Shown: positions 1-11,856, counted from the stretch's first letter. The stretch is DNA of 64,000 nt from Clostridium sp. AT4 (GCF_001517625.2 NZ_LN999827.1:391348-455347), one strand, 5' to 3'. Translations and numbers: made by a program. Notes: generated from the letters alone by a model not told the origin.

Positions 1-879
1 ATTGGATTCCGGACAATGGGCCACAAATACGCCTTTCTCCTTCATAAGAGCCATTTCCTCTTTTCCGGAATAAACGCAGTGAGCCATTACAGTGGGGCAG
101 TCTCCTCCGAACAGTCCGAACTTATCATAAGCATCGCCATAAAATTCAGACCAGGGACAAAGCTCCTTCACCCAGGCAATTTCCCCCGGATTTTCTGATA
201 GATGAGACTGCATCGGAAGATGGGTTTCCGTCTGAATCTCCTTTAAAAGCTCCATCAGCTCATCTGTACAGCTGGGAGTAAAACGCGGAGTCAGAATCGG
301 TCTGGTATGCTTATACTTCCGGTCAGCTACGGCCTTCAGCCACTCCCTGGTAGCCTGAGCGGAAGCCTCAGCTGATGGCTCACATAGATAATCCGGGCTG
401 TTGCGATCCATATTTACCTTTCCAACCATGGTGTGAAGCCCGGCCTCCTCTAAAAGATCCATCAGAATCAGCGTGGCCTCATTGTGAATGGTCCCGAAAA
501 TGCAGGCCCGCACGGTAGCGCTCTTTTTCAACTGCTCTGCAAACATTCCATAGGCCTTTTGGGCATACTCCGCATCCTTATATTTGGACTCCTCCGGAAA
601 TGTATTTGTTTCCAGCCACTCCAACAGCTCCATGTCCATTCCAAGGCTGCGGAATGTATACTGAGGAGCATGGATATGGAGATCCGTCAGTCCGGGGATA
701 ATCAGGCGATCCCCCATATCCTCCACGGGTATGCCCTTTAATTCCTCCGGAAGCACCGAATACACATCCCGAACCCGGCCTTCTTCACATACCAGCCAGC
801 CCTGTTCCATCACTTCAAATCGGGTTCGCTCCTTTGTATAAATGATATTTCCCTTCAGTGCAAATGTTTTCTGTTCCAT
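1..879 (-). CDS. guaD: Guanine deaminase (partial, C-terminus beyond window)
   Basis: Amidohydrolase-superfamily enzyme expected to deaminate guanine to xanthine and ammonia in the cytoplasm. 293 codons are visible. Seen: the metal-site motif DLHIHAPQY near residue 67, TPRFTPSCTDELM, QSHLSENPGEI and AHCVYSG followed by HCPESN at the window edge, all in GuaD order. The C-terminal third, including the last metal Asp, lies outside. Two in-frame ATGs exist; AAGGAGG directly abuts the upper one (888) and sits 9 nt before the lower one (879), so 879 is chosen. It lies directly downstream of the riboswitch-controlled purine permease, 27 nt after that gene's stop, and is probably cotranscribed with it. 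Confidence 0.9.
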   Translation of the reverse strand, partial: MEQKTFALKGNIIYTKERTRFEVMEQGWLVCEEGRVRDVYSVLPEELKGIPVEDMGDRLIIPGLTDLHIHAPQYTFRSLGMDMELLEWLETNTFPEESKYKDAEYAQKAYGMFAEQLKKSATVRACIFGTIHNEATLILMDLLEEAGLHTMVGKVNMDRNSPDYLCEPSAEASAQATREWLKAVADRKYKHTRPILTPRFTPSCTDELMELLKEIQTETHLPMQSHLSENPGEIAWVKELCPWSEFYGDAYDKFGLFGGDCPTVMAHCVYSGKEEMALMKEKGVFVAHCPESN

Positions 880-906
880 AGATTCCATCCTCCTTACAAT
901 TCCCTT

Positions 907-2322
907 TTATCCAAGGGTCATAAATGCATAGCGGAACACAAATACCACAGCGATCAGTCCTGTCAGTACTTCTACCTCCTTCGGTCTTCTTGCAAGGATC
1001 TTCAGAAGGCAGTATGTAATAAGCCCCATTGCAATCCCGTTTGCAATTGAATAGGTAAAAGGCATAAATACAACGGTACAGAAAGCCGGAAGTCCGTTTG
1101 TCATATCCGAAAAATCAACATCCTTGATATTGCTCAGCATCAGAACGCCCACAAAGATCAGAGCCGGTGCAGTTGCCGCTGCCGGCACAATGCTTACAAC
1201 CGGGGCAAAAATAATGGCTCCAAGGAAAAGAGCTGCTGTTACCAGGCTGGTCATTCCAGTCCGTCCTCCTGCTGCAATGCCTGCGCTGGATTCCACTACA
1301 GTCGTTACGGTAGAAGTACCCACTAATGCTCCTGCTGCTGTGGAAATCGCATCCGCCATCAGTGCTTCCTGCATATGAATCACTTCTCCGTTCTCGTCGA
1401 TCAGGCCGGACTGGCGTCCTGCTCCCATAAGTGTTCCCATTGAGTCAAACATATTTACCAGTGAAAAGCTGAGTACCAGCATAATAATAGTAAAAATGGC
1501 ATCTGTAACGCTCTTTCCCTCAAACAGGCCTGCCACATCCATTTTAAACAGAGAAACCTCACCAAAATCTCTGAATTTTGCAGCCAGATCCAGATCAAAG
1601 GCAGACAGCTTTGTCACTCCCAGAGGGATTCCTACCACTGTGGCTGCTACAATTCCCCAGAGAATCGAACCCTTTACATTCTTTGTGTGAAGAACTCCTA
1701 TGACAATCAGTCCGATCAAAGCCACCAGAGCGCCGCAGATCAGCTGTGTATCCACGCCATTTCTCCACTGGGCAAAATCAACCATGCTTACAAGCGTAGA
1801 GGGATTGCTTACAACCAGCCCCGCATTCTTTAATCCCACAATGGTGATAAACAGGCCGATTCCCGGCGTGATCGCCATTTTAATCGGCTCCGGTATGGCC
1901 CGGATAATCGCCTGGCGCAGTCCCACTGCTGTGATTACGATAAACAGTACGCCTGAAATAAATACAATTGTCAATGTCTGATGATAAGTATACCCCATTC
2001 CCAACACAACCGTATAAGCAAAAAATGCATTCAGTCCCATACCGGGAGCCTGAGCTAAAGGCACCTTGGCATATACCGCACACAGAATCGTACCAATAAA
2101 AGCGCCGATGCAGGTTCCAATAAATACGCCGTTGGAGATTTTAGAGGCCATATCCATGTCTCCCCCGATGACAAATGGATCAGCCAGGATCTGAGGATTC
2201 AGGATCAGGATATACGCCACCGTGATAAAGGTGGTGATCCCTGCCAAAACCTCTGTGCGCATATTAGAGCCGCTTTGTGAAATCCCAAAAAACCGTTCGA
2301 AAAAACCTTCCCTTTTTTCCAA
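907..2322 (-). CDS. NCS2-family purine permease (PbuG/AzgA-like)
   Basis: Integral membrane nucleobase importer of about 471 residues with a dozen or so hydrophobic segments. The family signature near MRTEVLAGITTF at the N-terminus and GTSTVTTVVESSAGIAAGG mid-protein place it in the COG2252 group of guanine/hypoxanthine/adenine transporters. The frame stays open up to 2475, but that would start translation inside the terminator hairpin. A TTG at 2322 preceded by GAGAGGA at 7 nt gives a normal family N-terminus (LEKREGFFERFFGIS) and is preferred; an ATG at 2385 has its GGAGG too close. The guanine riboswitch upstream indicates guanine/hypoxanthine as substrate. Exact substrate is inferred, not seen. 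Confidence 0.9.
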   Translation of the reverse strand: MEKREGFFERFFGISQSGSNMRTEVLAGITTFITVAYILILNPQILADPFVIGGDMDMASKISNGVFIGTCIGAFIGTILCAVYAKVPLAQAPGMGLNAFFAYTVVLGMGYTYHQTLTIVFISGVLFIVITAVGLRQAIIRAIPEPIKMAITPGIGLFITIVGLKNAGLVVSNPSTLVSMVDFAQWRNGVDTQLICGALVALIGLIVIGVLHTKNVKGSILWGIVAATVVGIPLGVTKLSAFDLDLAAKFRDFGEVSLFKMDVAGLFEGKSVTDAIFTIIMLVLSFSLVNMFDSMGTLMGAGRQSGLIDENGEVIHMQEALMADAISTAAGALVGTSTVTTVVESSAGIAAGGRTGMTSLVTAALFLGAIIFAPVVSIVPAAATAPALIFVGVLMLSNIKDVDFSDMTNGLPAFCTVVFMPFTYSIANGIAMGLITYCLLKILARRPKEVEVLTGLIAVVFVFRYAFMTLG

Positions 2323-2458
2323 TGTTATGTCCTCTCTTTCACATTTTTCTTCATCAGCAGCCAGTCTGCGTGCGTTCTGCCTCATCCCTCCTTTCTCTAC
2401 AGATAATCTCTGCTTGTGTAACCCACTGAATTTCATAGGATGCTCTTTCCTATGAACT

Positions 2459-2485
2459 AAAAAAGGTTCCGCCAACGCGGAACCT
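2459..2485 (-). terminator. Riboswitch intrinsic terminator
   Basis: Perfect 8-bp stem GGTTCCGC/GCGGAACC with a 4-nt loop, followed on the minus strand by six T residues. It lies between the guanine aptamer and the permease start, so it is the likely expression platform that stops transcription when purine is bound. Confidence 0.85.
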
Positions 2486-2557
2486 AAATCTGCTCATATC
2501 TGCCCCAAAGACCGCGCACAGCTGCATGGCGGCCGCCCAAAACCAGCCCCATGAAAC

Positions 2558-2619
2558 TATGTAGTCAACTATTTACGGCAGTTGGTAGAAACTCTGGACC
2601 AATCTCCAGGATATACATA
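2558..2619 (-). promoter_or_regulatory. Guanine (purine class) riboswitch aptamer
   Basis: The three-helix purine aptamer is complete. P1 pairs TATGTA with TACATA, P2 pairs CTGGA with TCCAG, P3 pairs CAACT with AGTTG, and the conserved core TTTCTACC and CCGTAAAT are present. The specificity base in J3/1 lies in GACTACA and is a C (position 74 in xpt numbering), the guanine/hypoxanthine type; adenine riboswitches have U there. It precedes a terminator and the purine permease gene, fitting purine-induced termination. Confidence 0.93.
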
Positions 2620-2647
2620 AAAAATCTGCTTTTATGAAGTTACTTTC

Positions 2648-2676
2648 ATTATAAGCATTCCCATTTTATTTGTCTA
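2648..2676 (-). promoter_or_regulatory. Promoter of the purine permease transcript
   Basis: Minus-strand -35 TAGACA, 17-nt spacer and -10 TATAAT preceded by TGCT (extended -10). Transcription would begin about 20 nt before the aptamer. Confidence 0.8.
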
Positions 2677-2710
2677 TCCTAAAAAGTATCGAAAAACCAA
2701 GCTCTTTTAT

Positions 2711-2742
2711 AGGCACTTTATACAAAAATTTTTGTGGTGCCT
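2711..2742 (-). terminator. Hairpin after the beta-glucoside operon, possible terminator
   Basis: Inverted repeat AGGCAC...GTGCCT with an inner ACAAAAA/TTTTTGT stem, 26 nt past the 6-phospho-beta-glucosidase stop. The U tract is good only in plus orientation, so its use as a terminator for the minus-strand operon is uncertain. Confidence 0.45.
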
Positions 2743-2767
2743 TTTATTTTTTGTATTGTCTAAGTAT

Positions 2768-5604
<2,837 letters not shown>

Positions 5605-5637
5605 TTTCTTTTCCCCCTTAAGGATTTTGATAGATAC

Positions 5638-5666
5638 ATTATACGAAGGGAATCATCTACTGTCAT
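5638..5666 (-). promoter_or_regulatory. Promoter of the beta-glucoside PTS operon
   Basis: Minus-strand -35 ATGACA, exactly 17 nt spacer, -10 TATAAT, about 34 nt before the EIIBC start. Likely regulated by the RpiR-type protein encoded just upstream; no clear operator was identified. Confidence 0.8.
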
Positions 5667-5680
5667 CGCTTTCAGGGCCT

Positions 5681-5716
5681 AAAAAAACAAGTGACACCTT
5701 TAATCACTTGTTTTTT
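5681..5716 (-). terminator. Terminator after the RpiR-type regulator gene
   Basis: Stem ACAAGTGA/TCACTTGT flanked by A7 on one side and T7 on the other, giving a bidirectional intrinsic terminator shape. It separates the regulator transcript from the PTS operon promoter. Confidence 0.85.
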
Positions 5717-5736
5717 ATATGTAACAGGATGTTTTA

Positions 5737-6480
5737 TCAAATAGCTCCTGGCCCTTTAGAGGTATAGCGGTACAGCTTCTTGCCCAGACGTTCCACAATA
5801 CTCACCGCCGGGATCTGGGTTGTAACATCATAATCACCCAGCCGCATATAGCTGACATAATATGCAATATTATGATCAGACAGCTTTGCTATGGTGCAGT
5901 TTTCCGTATTCGTGATGCTGAGGATCCGGCAGTTCTGCTCCTTAAACCGCATAACATGCCGGATGGTATCTCCGGATTCCCCCGATACAGAAAATACGAT
6001 CACAAGACTGTCCTTTAAAAAACTGCTCTCTGTAGGATAGTGCGGTTCATCAATATACAGGCAGAATTTACCCATACTTGAAAAATACCGCGCTCCATAT
6101 TTTGCCACGATCCCCGACATACCGCTGCCTACCAGAAAAACATGGTTTGCATGAAAAATAACCTCTGCCAGCATTTCCAGCTTATCTTCAAACTCCTGCG
6201 CTGCGGTTTTTTTTAGAAAGTCAACGACTTCTGAAATATCATCCCTTACGTTTGCCTGATCCTTCCTGGTCTGATAATCCCGAAGCTGCAGCTTAAATTC
6301 TGAATAGCCGCTGCATCCCATTTTTTTACAAAACCGCAGAATGGTAGACGTTGAAACATGTACCTCATCAGCCAGCTCCCGAATCCTCATATATTTCACC
6401 TTTTCAGGATCTTTTACAACATATTCATAGACCATTCTCTCCAGATCATTTAAGGCTTTTACCTGCTCCACATCAAACAT
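5737..6480 (-). CDS. MurR/RpiR-family regulator (HTH and SIS domains)
   Basis: Transcription factor of 247 residues with an N-terminal HTH_6 domain (IRELADEVHVSTSTILRF) and a C-terminal SIS phosphosugar-binding domain (VFLVGSGMSGIVAKYGARY). Such proteins sense phosphorylated sugars; next to the beta-glucoside PTS operon it probably controls that operon. Start: GGGAGAGG lies 2 nt from an ATG at 6486 and 8 nt from the ATG at 6480, so MFDVEQV at 6480 is chosen over the longer open frame to 6525. Confidence 0.88.
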   Translation of the reverse strand: MFDVEQVKALNDLERMVYEYVVKDPEKVKYMRIRELADEVHVSTSTILRFCKKMGCSGYSEFKLQLRDYQTRKDQANVRDDISEVVDFLKKTAAQEFEDKLEMLAEVIFHANHVFLVGSGMSGIVAKYGARYFSSMGKFCLYIDEPHYPTESSFLKDSLVIVFSVSGESGDTIRHVMRFKEQNCRILSITNTENCTIAKLSDHNIAYYVSYMRLGDYDVTTQIPAVSIVERLGKKLYRYTSKGPGAI

Positions 6481-6537
6481 TTTCATGTCCTCTCCCATCA
6501 TTTCTAACACCAGTCTATCAGCCAAAGCTTCTGCCTG

Positions 6538-7623
6538 TCAAGTAAGTTTCCCTCTGTCTGCTCCTTCTTCCCATATCTCTGTCAGATCCTCGATCAAAAG
6601 CAGTCCCAGAGGCCCTAAAATAAATCCCAAAAAACCAAATAATTCCATTCCCACATACACTGCCGCCAGCGTTTCCAGAGGAGATAAGCCAACCTCACTG
6701 CCCATATACTTCGCTTCCAGATACTGGCGCGCAAAGTAACAGGCCAGATAGAGGGCCGAAAGGATCAAAGCATCCTTCCACTGTCCTCCCAGCACGCACA
6801 AAAAAGCCCAGGGCAGAAGGACAGCCCCTGCTCCCAAAAGAGGCAGGGCGTCCAGAAGAGCTATGGCTGTGCCTGCCAAAACAGCATATAGATTTCCCAT
6901 CCAGATCATGGCTCCTATACTCAAACCACAGGTTAAAAGAAGGATGATGCCCTGGCTTTTAAACCATGCCTTCCCGGTCTGTACCAGGCGGCTCCCGATA
7001 AGATTAAACTCTCTGCGAAACAAGGACTGATCCCGCCTGTGCCGAAGCTCTTCCATCTCCTGAAGACTCAAGACGGCCGCCAGAAAGGAAACCAGGCAAA
7101 CGAGAGTCAGACGTATAAAAAAAGCCGCTGCAGGCAGGGAATTTGTCATAAGAAAAGGCATCAGGCTTTCTTTCGCCTTCTCCCCCAATGTGGCTGTCAT
7201 TTCAGCTGCTGTTTCAAACAGACAGCCGGACTTTAAGCCTGCTGCCCGTTCCATTTTCATACAGTATTCCGCCATCCGGCTGTCAAAATCCATGATCCAC
7301 AGGGGCAGACGGACTGCCAGAAGCTGCAGTTCCCGGCACAGGCGCAGGATTCCCTGCCAGACCCAAATCCCCAGACCGCCAAATATAATCCCTATTTCTG
7401 CTGCTCCGATCAATCCAGAGGGAATTTTCCATGTTTTTCCAAATGCAGAAAACTGAAAACGATACCGGATAAAACGGACCGAAGGGCGCAGGATCAAGGC
7501 CAGCGTATAGCCAATGAAAAAAGGAGCCACAAGAGGCAGCAGGTACTTTAAACCTGCATAGACCAATCCTGTGGTTCCTGTTATGATTAAAAATTTCTTC
7601 AGTTTTTTACCGGGCTTTTCCAT
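6538..7623 (-). CDS. AI-2E family / YtvI-like membrane protein
   Basis: Polytopic membrane protein of about 361 residues with paired N-terminal hydrophobic segments, a soluble middle part (about residues 95-170) and a C-terminal block containing the family-type stretch ALLDALPLLGAGAVLLPWA and FGFLGFILGPLGLLLIEDL. This matches PF01594, whose members include sporulation protein YtvI and various exporters; the transported substrate is unknown. An ATG at 7623 with AGGTGA upstream is preferred over a GTG at 7662. It is 57 nt upstream of the RpiR regulator start, same strand. Confidence 0.75.
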   Translation of the reverse strand: MEKPGKKLKKFLIITGTTGLVYAGLKYLLPLVAPFFIGYTLALILRPSVRFIRYRFQFSAFGKTWKIPSGLIGAAEIGIIFGGLGIWVWQGILRLCRELQLLAVRLPLWIMDFDSRMAEYCMKMERAAGLKSGCLFETAAEMTATLGEKAKESLMPFLMTNSLPAAAFFIRLTLVCLVSFLAAVLSLQEMEELRHRRDQSLFRREFNLIGSRLVQTGKAWFKSQGIILLLTCGLSIGAMIWMGNLYAVLAGTAIALLDALPLLGAGAVLLPWAFLCVLGGQWKDALILSALYLACYFARQYLEAKYMGSEVGLSPLETLAAVYVGMELFGFLGFILGPLGLLLIEDLTEIWEEGADRGKLT

Positions 7624-7716
7624 GGACTCACCTGTTTTTTGATTTGTACTTCCTTTGTACACTCCTAGTATGAGCCTTTGGAAAAATAATATTCATAAAA
7701 CATATATTTTCTTTTT

Positions 7717-8322
7717 TTAAGACAGATCCCGGCACAACTCTCCCAGATATGCCGTCACTGCTCTGAGACAGCCGTCCACTCCTACGAGTCCGCTGTCTAC
7801 GCACAGATGATAATTCTGCGCCTTTCCCCAGGTATTTCCAGTATAATACTGATAATAATCCTTCCGCTTCCGGTCTACCTCACGGATCCGGCGCTCCATT
7901 TCCTTTTCATCCGATCCCGGCTCCAGCTCCATCATACGGCGGATCCTGTTTTTCATCTTTGCATAAACAAAAATATTGATGCTGTCCTCCAATACCATAT
8001 CAGCACACCGGCCGACAATAATACAGGGGCCATGGGATGCCAGACGGCGGATCACATTCGACTGCGCCACGAAAATCTGATCCGACATGGGAACCTGGTA
8101 AATGTCAGAAAATGCATGATAAAAATTCCGATCCAGGGGATCTTCCACCACAATATGCTCGTCATACCTGCGAAATGCTTCTTCCGCAATATTGATATCG
8201 TCGGCAGCCATGGAAATCAGTTCCTTATCATAAAAAGGAATCCCCAGCGCATCTGCCAGCTTTACCCCCAGCTCGCGTCCACCGCTTCCAAATTCACGGC
8301 TTACTGTAATTACTTTATTCAT
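7717..8322 (-). CDS. Cytidylate-kinase-like protein
   Basis: 201-residue P-loop protein of the cytidylate-kinase-like family (PF13189). It begins VITVSREFGSGGRELG, an atypical P-loop, followed by FYDKELI and a C-terminal basic region with RIRRMMEL and RKRKDYYQYYTG. These proteins are common in Clostridia; the substrate is not established and I do not assign CMP kinase activity. The start at 8322 places GGTGGA 5 nt upstream and matches the family N-terminus; the open frame further upstream is not family-like. Confidence 0.8.
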   Translation of the reverse strand: MNKVITVSREFGSGGRELGVKLADALGIPFYDKELISMAADDINIAEEAFRRYDEHIVVEDPLDRNFYHAFSDIYQVPMSDQIFVAQSNVIRRLASHGPCIIVGRCADMVLEDSINIFVYAKMKNRIRRMMELEPGSDEKEMERRIREVDRKRKDYYQYYTGNTWGKAQNYHLCVDSGLVGVDGCLRAVTAYLGELCRDLS

Positions 8323-8445
8323 AACGTCCACCGTCCCTTCTCCTTTGTCTGTGCCTGTATGGATCCATAAGAGCCATCCGGTTATGGGGCTATTATAGCA
8401 TACCTTACCGTCATTCCACAAGGATGAACCGGACGTAATTTTTCC

Positions 8446-9465
8446 TTATCTCCCCTCAGCCACAATCCGGTCGATCATATCCACATAATCGCTGCAGTAT
8501 TTTCCGTACATAGGCATAACCGCAGCCTGAAAGCGGGACTTTTCTTCTTTGGAAAGCTCTGTTATGATACAGCCTGCTTCACGGATATTCTGCTCAGACT
8601 GTGCTTCGCGCTCCTTCCACAGAGAACGCTCATACCTTGCGGATTCTTTGGCACACTGGGTAATAATGATCCTGTACTCCTCAGGCAGCTTATCCCAGGT
8701 GGACTGGGCCGCCAGCTGCAGCTCCGGCACTCGGGTATGCTCGTCGATGGTGTAATACCTGGCTACCTCATAATGCCTTGTGGACTCATAAGAGGGCCAG
8801 TTATTTTCCGCTCCGTCGATTTCCCCGGTCTGAAGACCGGAATAAACTTCCCCGTAAGCCATCTGCTTCGGCACAGCTCCCAGCACGCGGATGCTGTCGC
8901 TCATAAGCTCCGACTCCTGAACACGGATGGTAAGCCCCTTCATATCCTCCAGCTTCTCTATGGGACGGACCGAATTGTAAAAATTTCTGGCTCCTGCGTC
9001 ATACCAGGAAAGAGCTACCAGACTGGAGCCCTCAAAGGAACCTAAAAAGCTGTCCCCGATTTCCCCTTCCAGCACCTTCCACATATGCTCCGCACCTGTA
9101 TACAGATAGGGAAGCTGAAGGACATTCAATTCCGGCACAAATTCCGATAAAGGCGACAGAGACACACGGGCAAAATCAACGCCGCCGAACTGAAGCTGCT
9201 CGATCACCGTTCTCTCATCCCCCAGAATCCCCTCGGCATTGATCAGGATTTCCACCTTTCCTCCGGTTCTCTGCTTTACCAGTTCTGCAAATCTGTAAGC
9301 TCCCTGAGTAGTAGGATAGTCCTCTGCCTGATTTTCTGCATAGGTCAGCACAAACTCTGGTACATTTTCTTCCCCAGCCCCCTTCTCTCTGCTTTGGCAC
9401 CCCCATACCGAGGCGGACAACGCCAGGATCAGGCCGGCAGCCAGGATGTTTCTCTTCCCTTTCAC
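8446..9465 (-). CDS. TRAP transporter binding protein (second DctP)
   Basis: Extracytoplasmic lipoprotein of 339 residues: basic N-terminus, hydrophobic segment, lipobox SASVWGC, then a DctP fold with FAELVKQRTGGKVEI, GVDFARVSL and the family block YSGLQTGEIDGAENNWPSYES. A GTG at 9465 is the likely start since AAGGAGG sits 5 nt before it and overlaps the stop of the gene upstream; the ATG at 9489 would overlap that gene. It lies downstream of a complete TRAP set that has its own DctP, so this cluster has two binding proteins for one permease. Confidence 0.88.
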   Translation of the reverse strand: MKGKRNILAAGLILALSASVWGCQSREKGAGEENVPEFVLTYAENQAEDYPTTQGAYRFAELVKQRTGGKVEILINAEGILGDERTVIEQLQFGGVDFARVSLSPLSEFVPELNVLQLPYLYTGAEHMWKVLEGEIGDSFLGSFEGSSLVALSWYDAGARNFYNSVRPIEKLEDMKGLTIRVQESELMSDSIRVLGAVPKQMAYGEVYSGLQTGEIDGAENNWPSYESTRHYEVARYYTIDEHTRVPELQLAAQSTWDKLPEEYRIIITQCAKESARYERSLWKEREAQSEQNIREAGCIITELSKEEKSRFQAAVMPMYGKYCSDYVDMIDRIVAEGR

Positions 9466-9475
9466 TGCTTCCTCC

Positions 9476-9952
9476 TTACTTTTTTCCATGATTCATACGG
9501 GCAGTGATAAACGAATAGACCGCTTCACGGTCTCCTCCCAGCACCCGGTCCGTAAGCACATATCCATGGGTCGTATCGGAAAAGATCACCAGCATATCCG
9601 GTTTCTTTGAAATACGGCGGATCTTGTCCCATACAATATCCGTATGAGCCGTTCCCACAGTCACATGGATCCCCTTGCCGTCAATCATGATATGAGTATC
9701 CTCTTTGATCGCTGAAGCAATCTTTTTGGAACGTCTCCAGATCGCCAGGGGCTGAAGCACGGTAAACAGACTGCAGCCTAAGATCAGCATGGCCCGGTAG
9801 CCCCATCCTGCTCCTCCCCATTTTACATAGGTAAGGATAAATAAAGCCGCTGTAAATATCAGATTGCACACGCCTACCATAGATCCATACGTATAGTACA
9901 TAGACAGACGCCAGTATTCTCCATTGCTGAGACGATAGGTATATTGATACAT
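9476..9952 (-). CDS. YcxB-like membrane protein
   Basis: 158-residue protein with two hydrophobic segments near residues 25-75 and a C-terminal soluble domain with the YcxB-like pattern (GIHVTVGTAHTDIVWDKIRRI and YVLTDRVLG). Function is unknown. GGAGG lies 7 nt upstream of the ATG at 9952, preferred over 9997. Placed between the TRAP permease genes and the second DctP. Confidence 0.65.
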   Translation of the reverse strand: MYQYTYRLSNGEYWRLSMYYTYGSMVGVCNLIFTAALFILTYVKWGGAGWGYRAMLILGCSLFTVLQPLAIWRRSKKIASAIKEDTHIMIDGKGIHVTVGTAHTDIVWDKIRRISKKPDMLVIFSDTTHGYVLTDRVLGGDREAVYSFITARMNHGKK

Positions 9953-9977
9953 AAGCCTTCCTCCGAAGTGATTTTTA

Positions 9978-10008
9978 AAGCCGTCCTGATAAAGCATCAG
10001 AACGGCTT
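9978..10008 (-). terminator. Hairpin after the TRAP permease genes
   Basis: 13-bp stem AAGCCGTCCTGAT / ATCAGAACGGCTT with one mismatch and a 5-nt loop, 32 nt past the DctM stop. The following minus-strand tract (TTTAAAAAT) is a poor U run, so termination may be partial. Confidence 0.55.
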
Positions 10009-10039
10009 CATGATTGTTAATTATAAATGATTTCTGCTG

Positions 10040-11332
10040 TTATGCCAATACCTGAGGCAGCCACAGGCTGATTGCCGGTACAAATGTGATCAGAAGCAGC
10101 GTAATGATCATACACAGGTAGAATGGAAGGGTAGCTTTTACAACCTTCTCCATTGGCAGCTTTGCAATGGCGGAACCGATGAAAAGAACGGAACCAACCG
10201 GAGGAGTCAGAAGGCCGATACCGCAGTTTAATACTACCATGATACCGAACTGAATGGGATCGATACCGATAGAGGTTGCGATCGGCAGAAGGATAGGAGT
10301 TGCGATCAGGATGATCGGAGCCATATCCATGATACAGCCTAAAACCAGAAGGATCAGGTTTAACAGCAGTGCCAGTACGATTGGGTTGTTGGTAAAGTTT
10401 GTAATAGCAGTTGCTGCCAGATCCGGCACATGGAGCTGTGTCAGGCAGTAACCGAAAATACTGGAGGTTGCGATCAGGATCAGTACGATAGACAGTGTGT
10501 CGATGCAGTCGCCTAAAACTCTCCATACGCCCTTCCAGTCAAGTCCCTTGTAGATAAATACACTTACAAGAAGACTATAGATAACAGCGATCGCTGCGGA
10601 CTCAGTAGCTGTGAACACACCGCCTACTACGCCTACTACAACGATCAGAACGGCTGCCAGAGCCCAGAAGGAAACGCTGAACTGCTTTAACAGCACCTTC
10701 ATGCTGAACTTGTCGCCCTTTGGATAATTGCGCTTTACAGAAATAATGTAAGAGCCGATCATCAGGGAAGCAGCTAACAGAGCGCCTGGAATATATCCTG
10801 CTAAGAACAGGCTTCCTACGGAAATACCGCCGGCTGTGGTAGCGTAGATAACCATGTTGTGGCTTGGAGGTACTAACAGTCCCTCACAGGAAGATGTAAT
10901 CGTAACTGCAGTGGAGAAATCTCCGTCATAGCCCTGGTCAACCATCATAGGGATCAGGATGGAACCTAAGGAAGCTGTATCTGCAGATGCAGAACCGGAA
11001 ATACCGCCGAAGAAATAGGAAGCAACGATGTTTACCATTGCCATACCGCCGCGCATCCAGCCCACGCAGGCATTTGCCAGAGCGATCAGCTTTTCGGAAA
11101 TACCGCCGGAGCCCATAAGGCATCCCATGGTGATAAAGAACGGAACAGCCATCAGGCTGAAGGAACTGATTCCCTTTACCATCTGCTGGCAGATCGTAGT
11201 CAGGTTATGTCCCTGAGCTACCAGACAGAATACGGAAGAAAGAGCAACCGCATAAGCGATGGGGAAACGCAGGAAGATCATCAGGAAAAAGCTTCCAAGT
11301 AAAACTAAAATTGCAAATGTATTCGCATCCAT
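10040..11332 (-). CDS. dctM: TRAP transporter large permease (DctM)
   Basis: Membrane protein of 430 residues with about a dozen hydrophobic segments and typical DctM motifs: FRFPIAYAVALSS, GGISGSASADTASLGSILIP and LLTPPVGSVLF. It forms the Na+-coupled translocation subunit with DctQ. Its ATG overlaps the DctQ stop by one base (TAATG), showing translational coupling. Substrate is unknown; TRAP systems usually carry carboxylates or sugar acids. Confidence 0.95.
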   Translation of the reverse strand: MDANTFAILVLLGSFFLMIFLRFPIAYAVALSSVFCLVAQGHNLTTICQQMVKGISSFSLMAVPFFITMGCLMGSGGISEKLIALANACVGWMRGGMAMVNIVASYFFGGISGSASADTASLGSILIPMMVDQGYDGDFSTAVTITSSCEGLLVPPSHNMVIYATTAGGISVGSLFLAGYIPGALLAASLMIGSYIISVKRNYPKGDKFSMKVLLKQFSVSFWALAAVLIVVVGVVGGVFTATESAAIAVIYSLLVSVFIYKGLDWKGVWRVLGDCIDTLSIVLILIATSSIFGYCLTQLHVPDLAATAITNFTNNPIVLALLLNLILLVLGCIMDMAPIILIATPILLPIATSIGIDPIQFGIMVVLNCGIGLLTPPVGSVLFIGSAIAKLPMEKVVKATLPFYLCMIITLLLITFVPAISLWLPQVLA

Positions 11333-11856
11333 TATTTTGCTTCCTCCTTTACAAAGATCTTTTTCACATGATTGTAAAGAGCCTCAATCTCAAACACAAC
11401 CATAGCCACTCCGGCTAAAGGAACCGGGAAGTACATCCAGAATCTGGATACCTTTGGCATACTTACATAAGTACCCTTGGAACCAATGCCGGTTGCATAT
11501 TTCCAGCCCACTGTGATCATGATCACAGCCAGTACCAGTACGGCAACATCTGCAAGGATATCAAGGAAGGTTACTACCTTTTTCGGTAAGTAATTGTCAA
11601 ATGCGGTCATACGGATATGAGCGCCTCTGCGGATGGCCAGCGCTGCAGAAAGCACTGCCATATAGGACATACAGGTAAGAACTACTTCTTCACTCCAGGC
11701 CGGGTCGGGAATAAAGGAAACGTAACGGCCCACAACAGACATGGATGTGATCACAATATCCGCAACCAGAAGCAGCTTGCAGATCAGCATTACAGCCTTG
11801 TATACCAGGTCGTATGCCGGTTTGATCTTGTCGATCTTGTTGAAAATCTCTGGCAT
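11332..11856 (-). CDS. dctQ: TRAP transporter small permease (DctQ)
   Basis: 174-residue protein with four hydrophobic segments and the DctQ-type block PDPAWSEEVVLTCMSYMAVLSAALAIRRG split over a loop and helix. It partners DctM in the inner membrane. GGGGGA is upstream of the start. It follows the main DctP gene after a strong hairpin, a common arrangement that keeps binding-protein expression above that of the permease. Confidence 0.93.
   Translation of the reverse strand: MPEIFNKIDKIKPAYDLVYKAVMLICKLLLVADIVITSMSVVGRYVSFIPDPAWSEEVVLTCMSYMAVLSAALAIRRGAHIRMTAFDNYLPKKVVTFLDILADVAVLVLAVIMITVGWKYATGIGSKGTYVSMPKVSRFWMYFPVPLAGVAMVVFEIEALYNHVKKIFVKEEAK

Noticed and set aside
2323-2475. N-terminal extension of the purine permease frame
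   Set aside because: It begins inside the riboswitch terminator hairpin and has no family similarity; translation from 2322 (TTG) fits better.
7807-8370. Long plus-strand open frame (187 codons)
   Set aside because: Exactly antisense to the cytidylate-kinase-like gene, no ribosome binding site and no recognisable protein; an antisense shadow.
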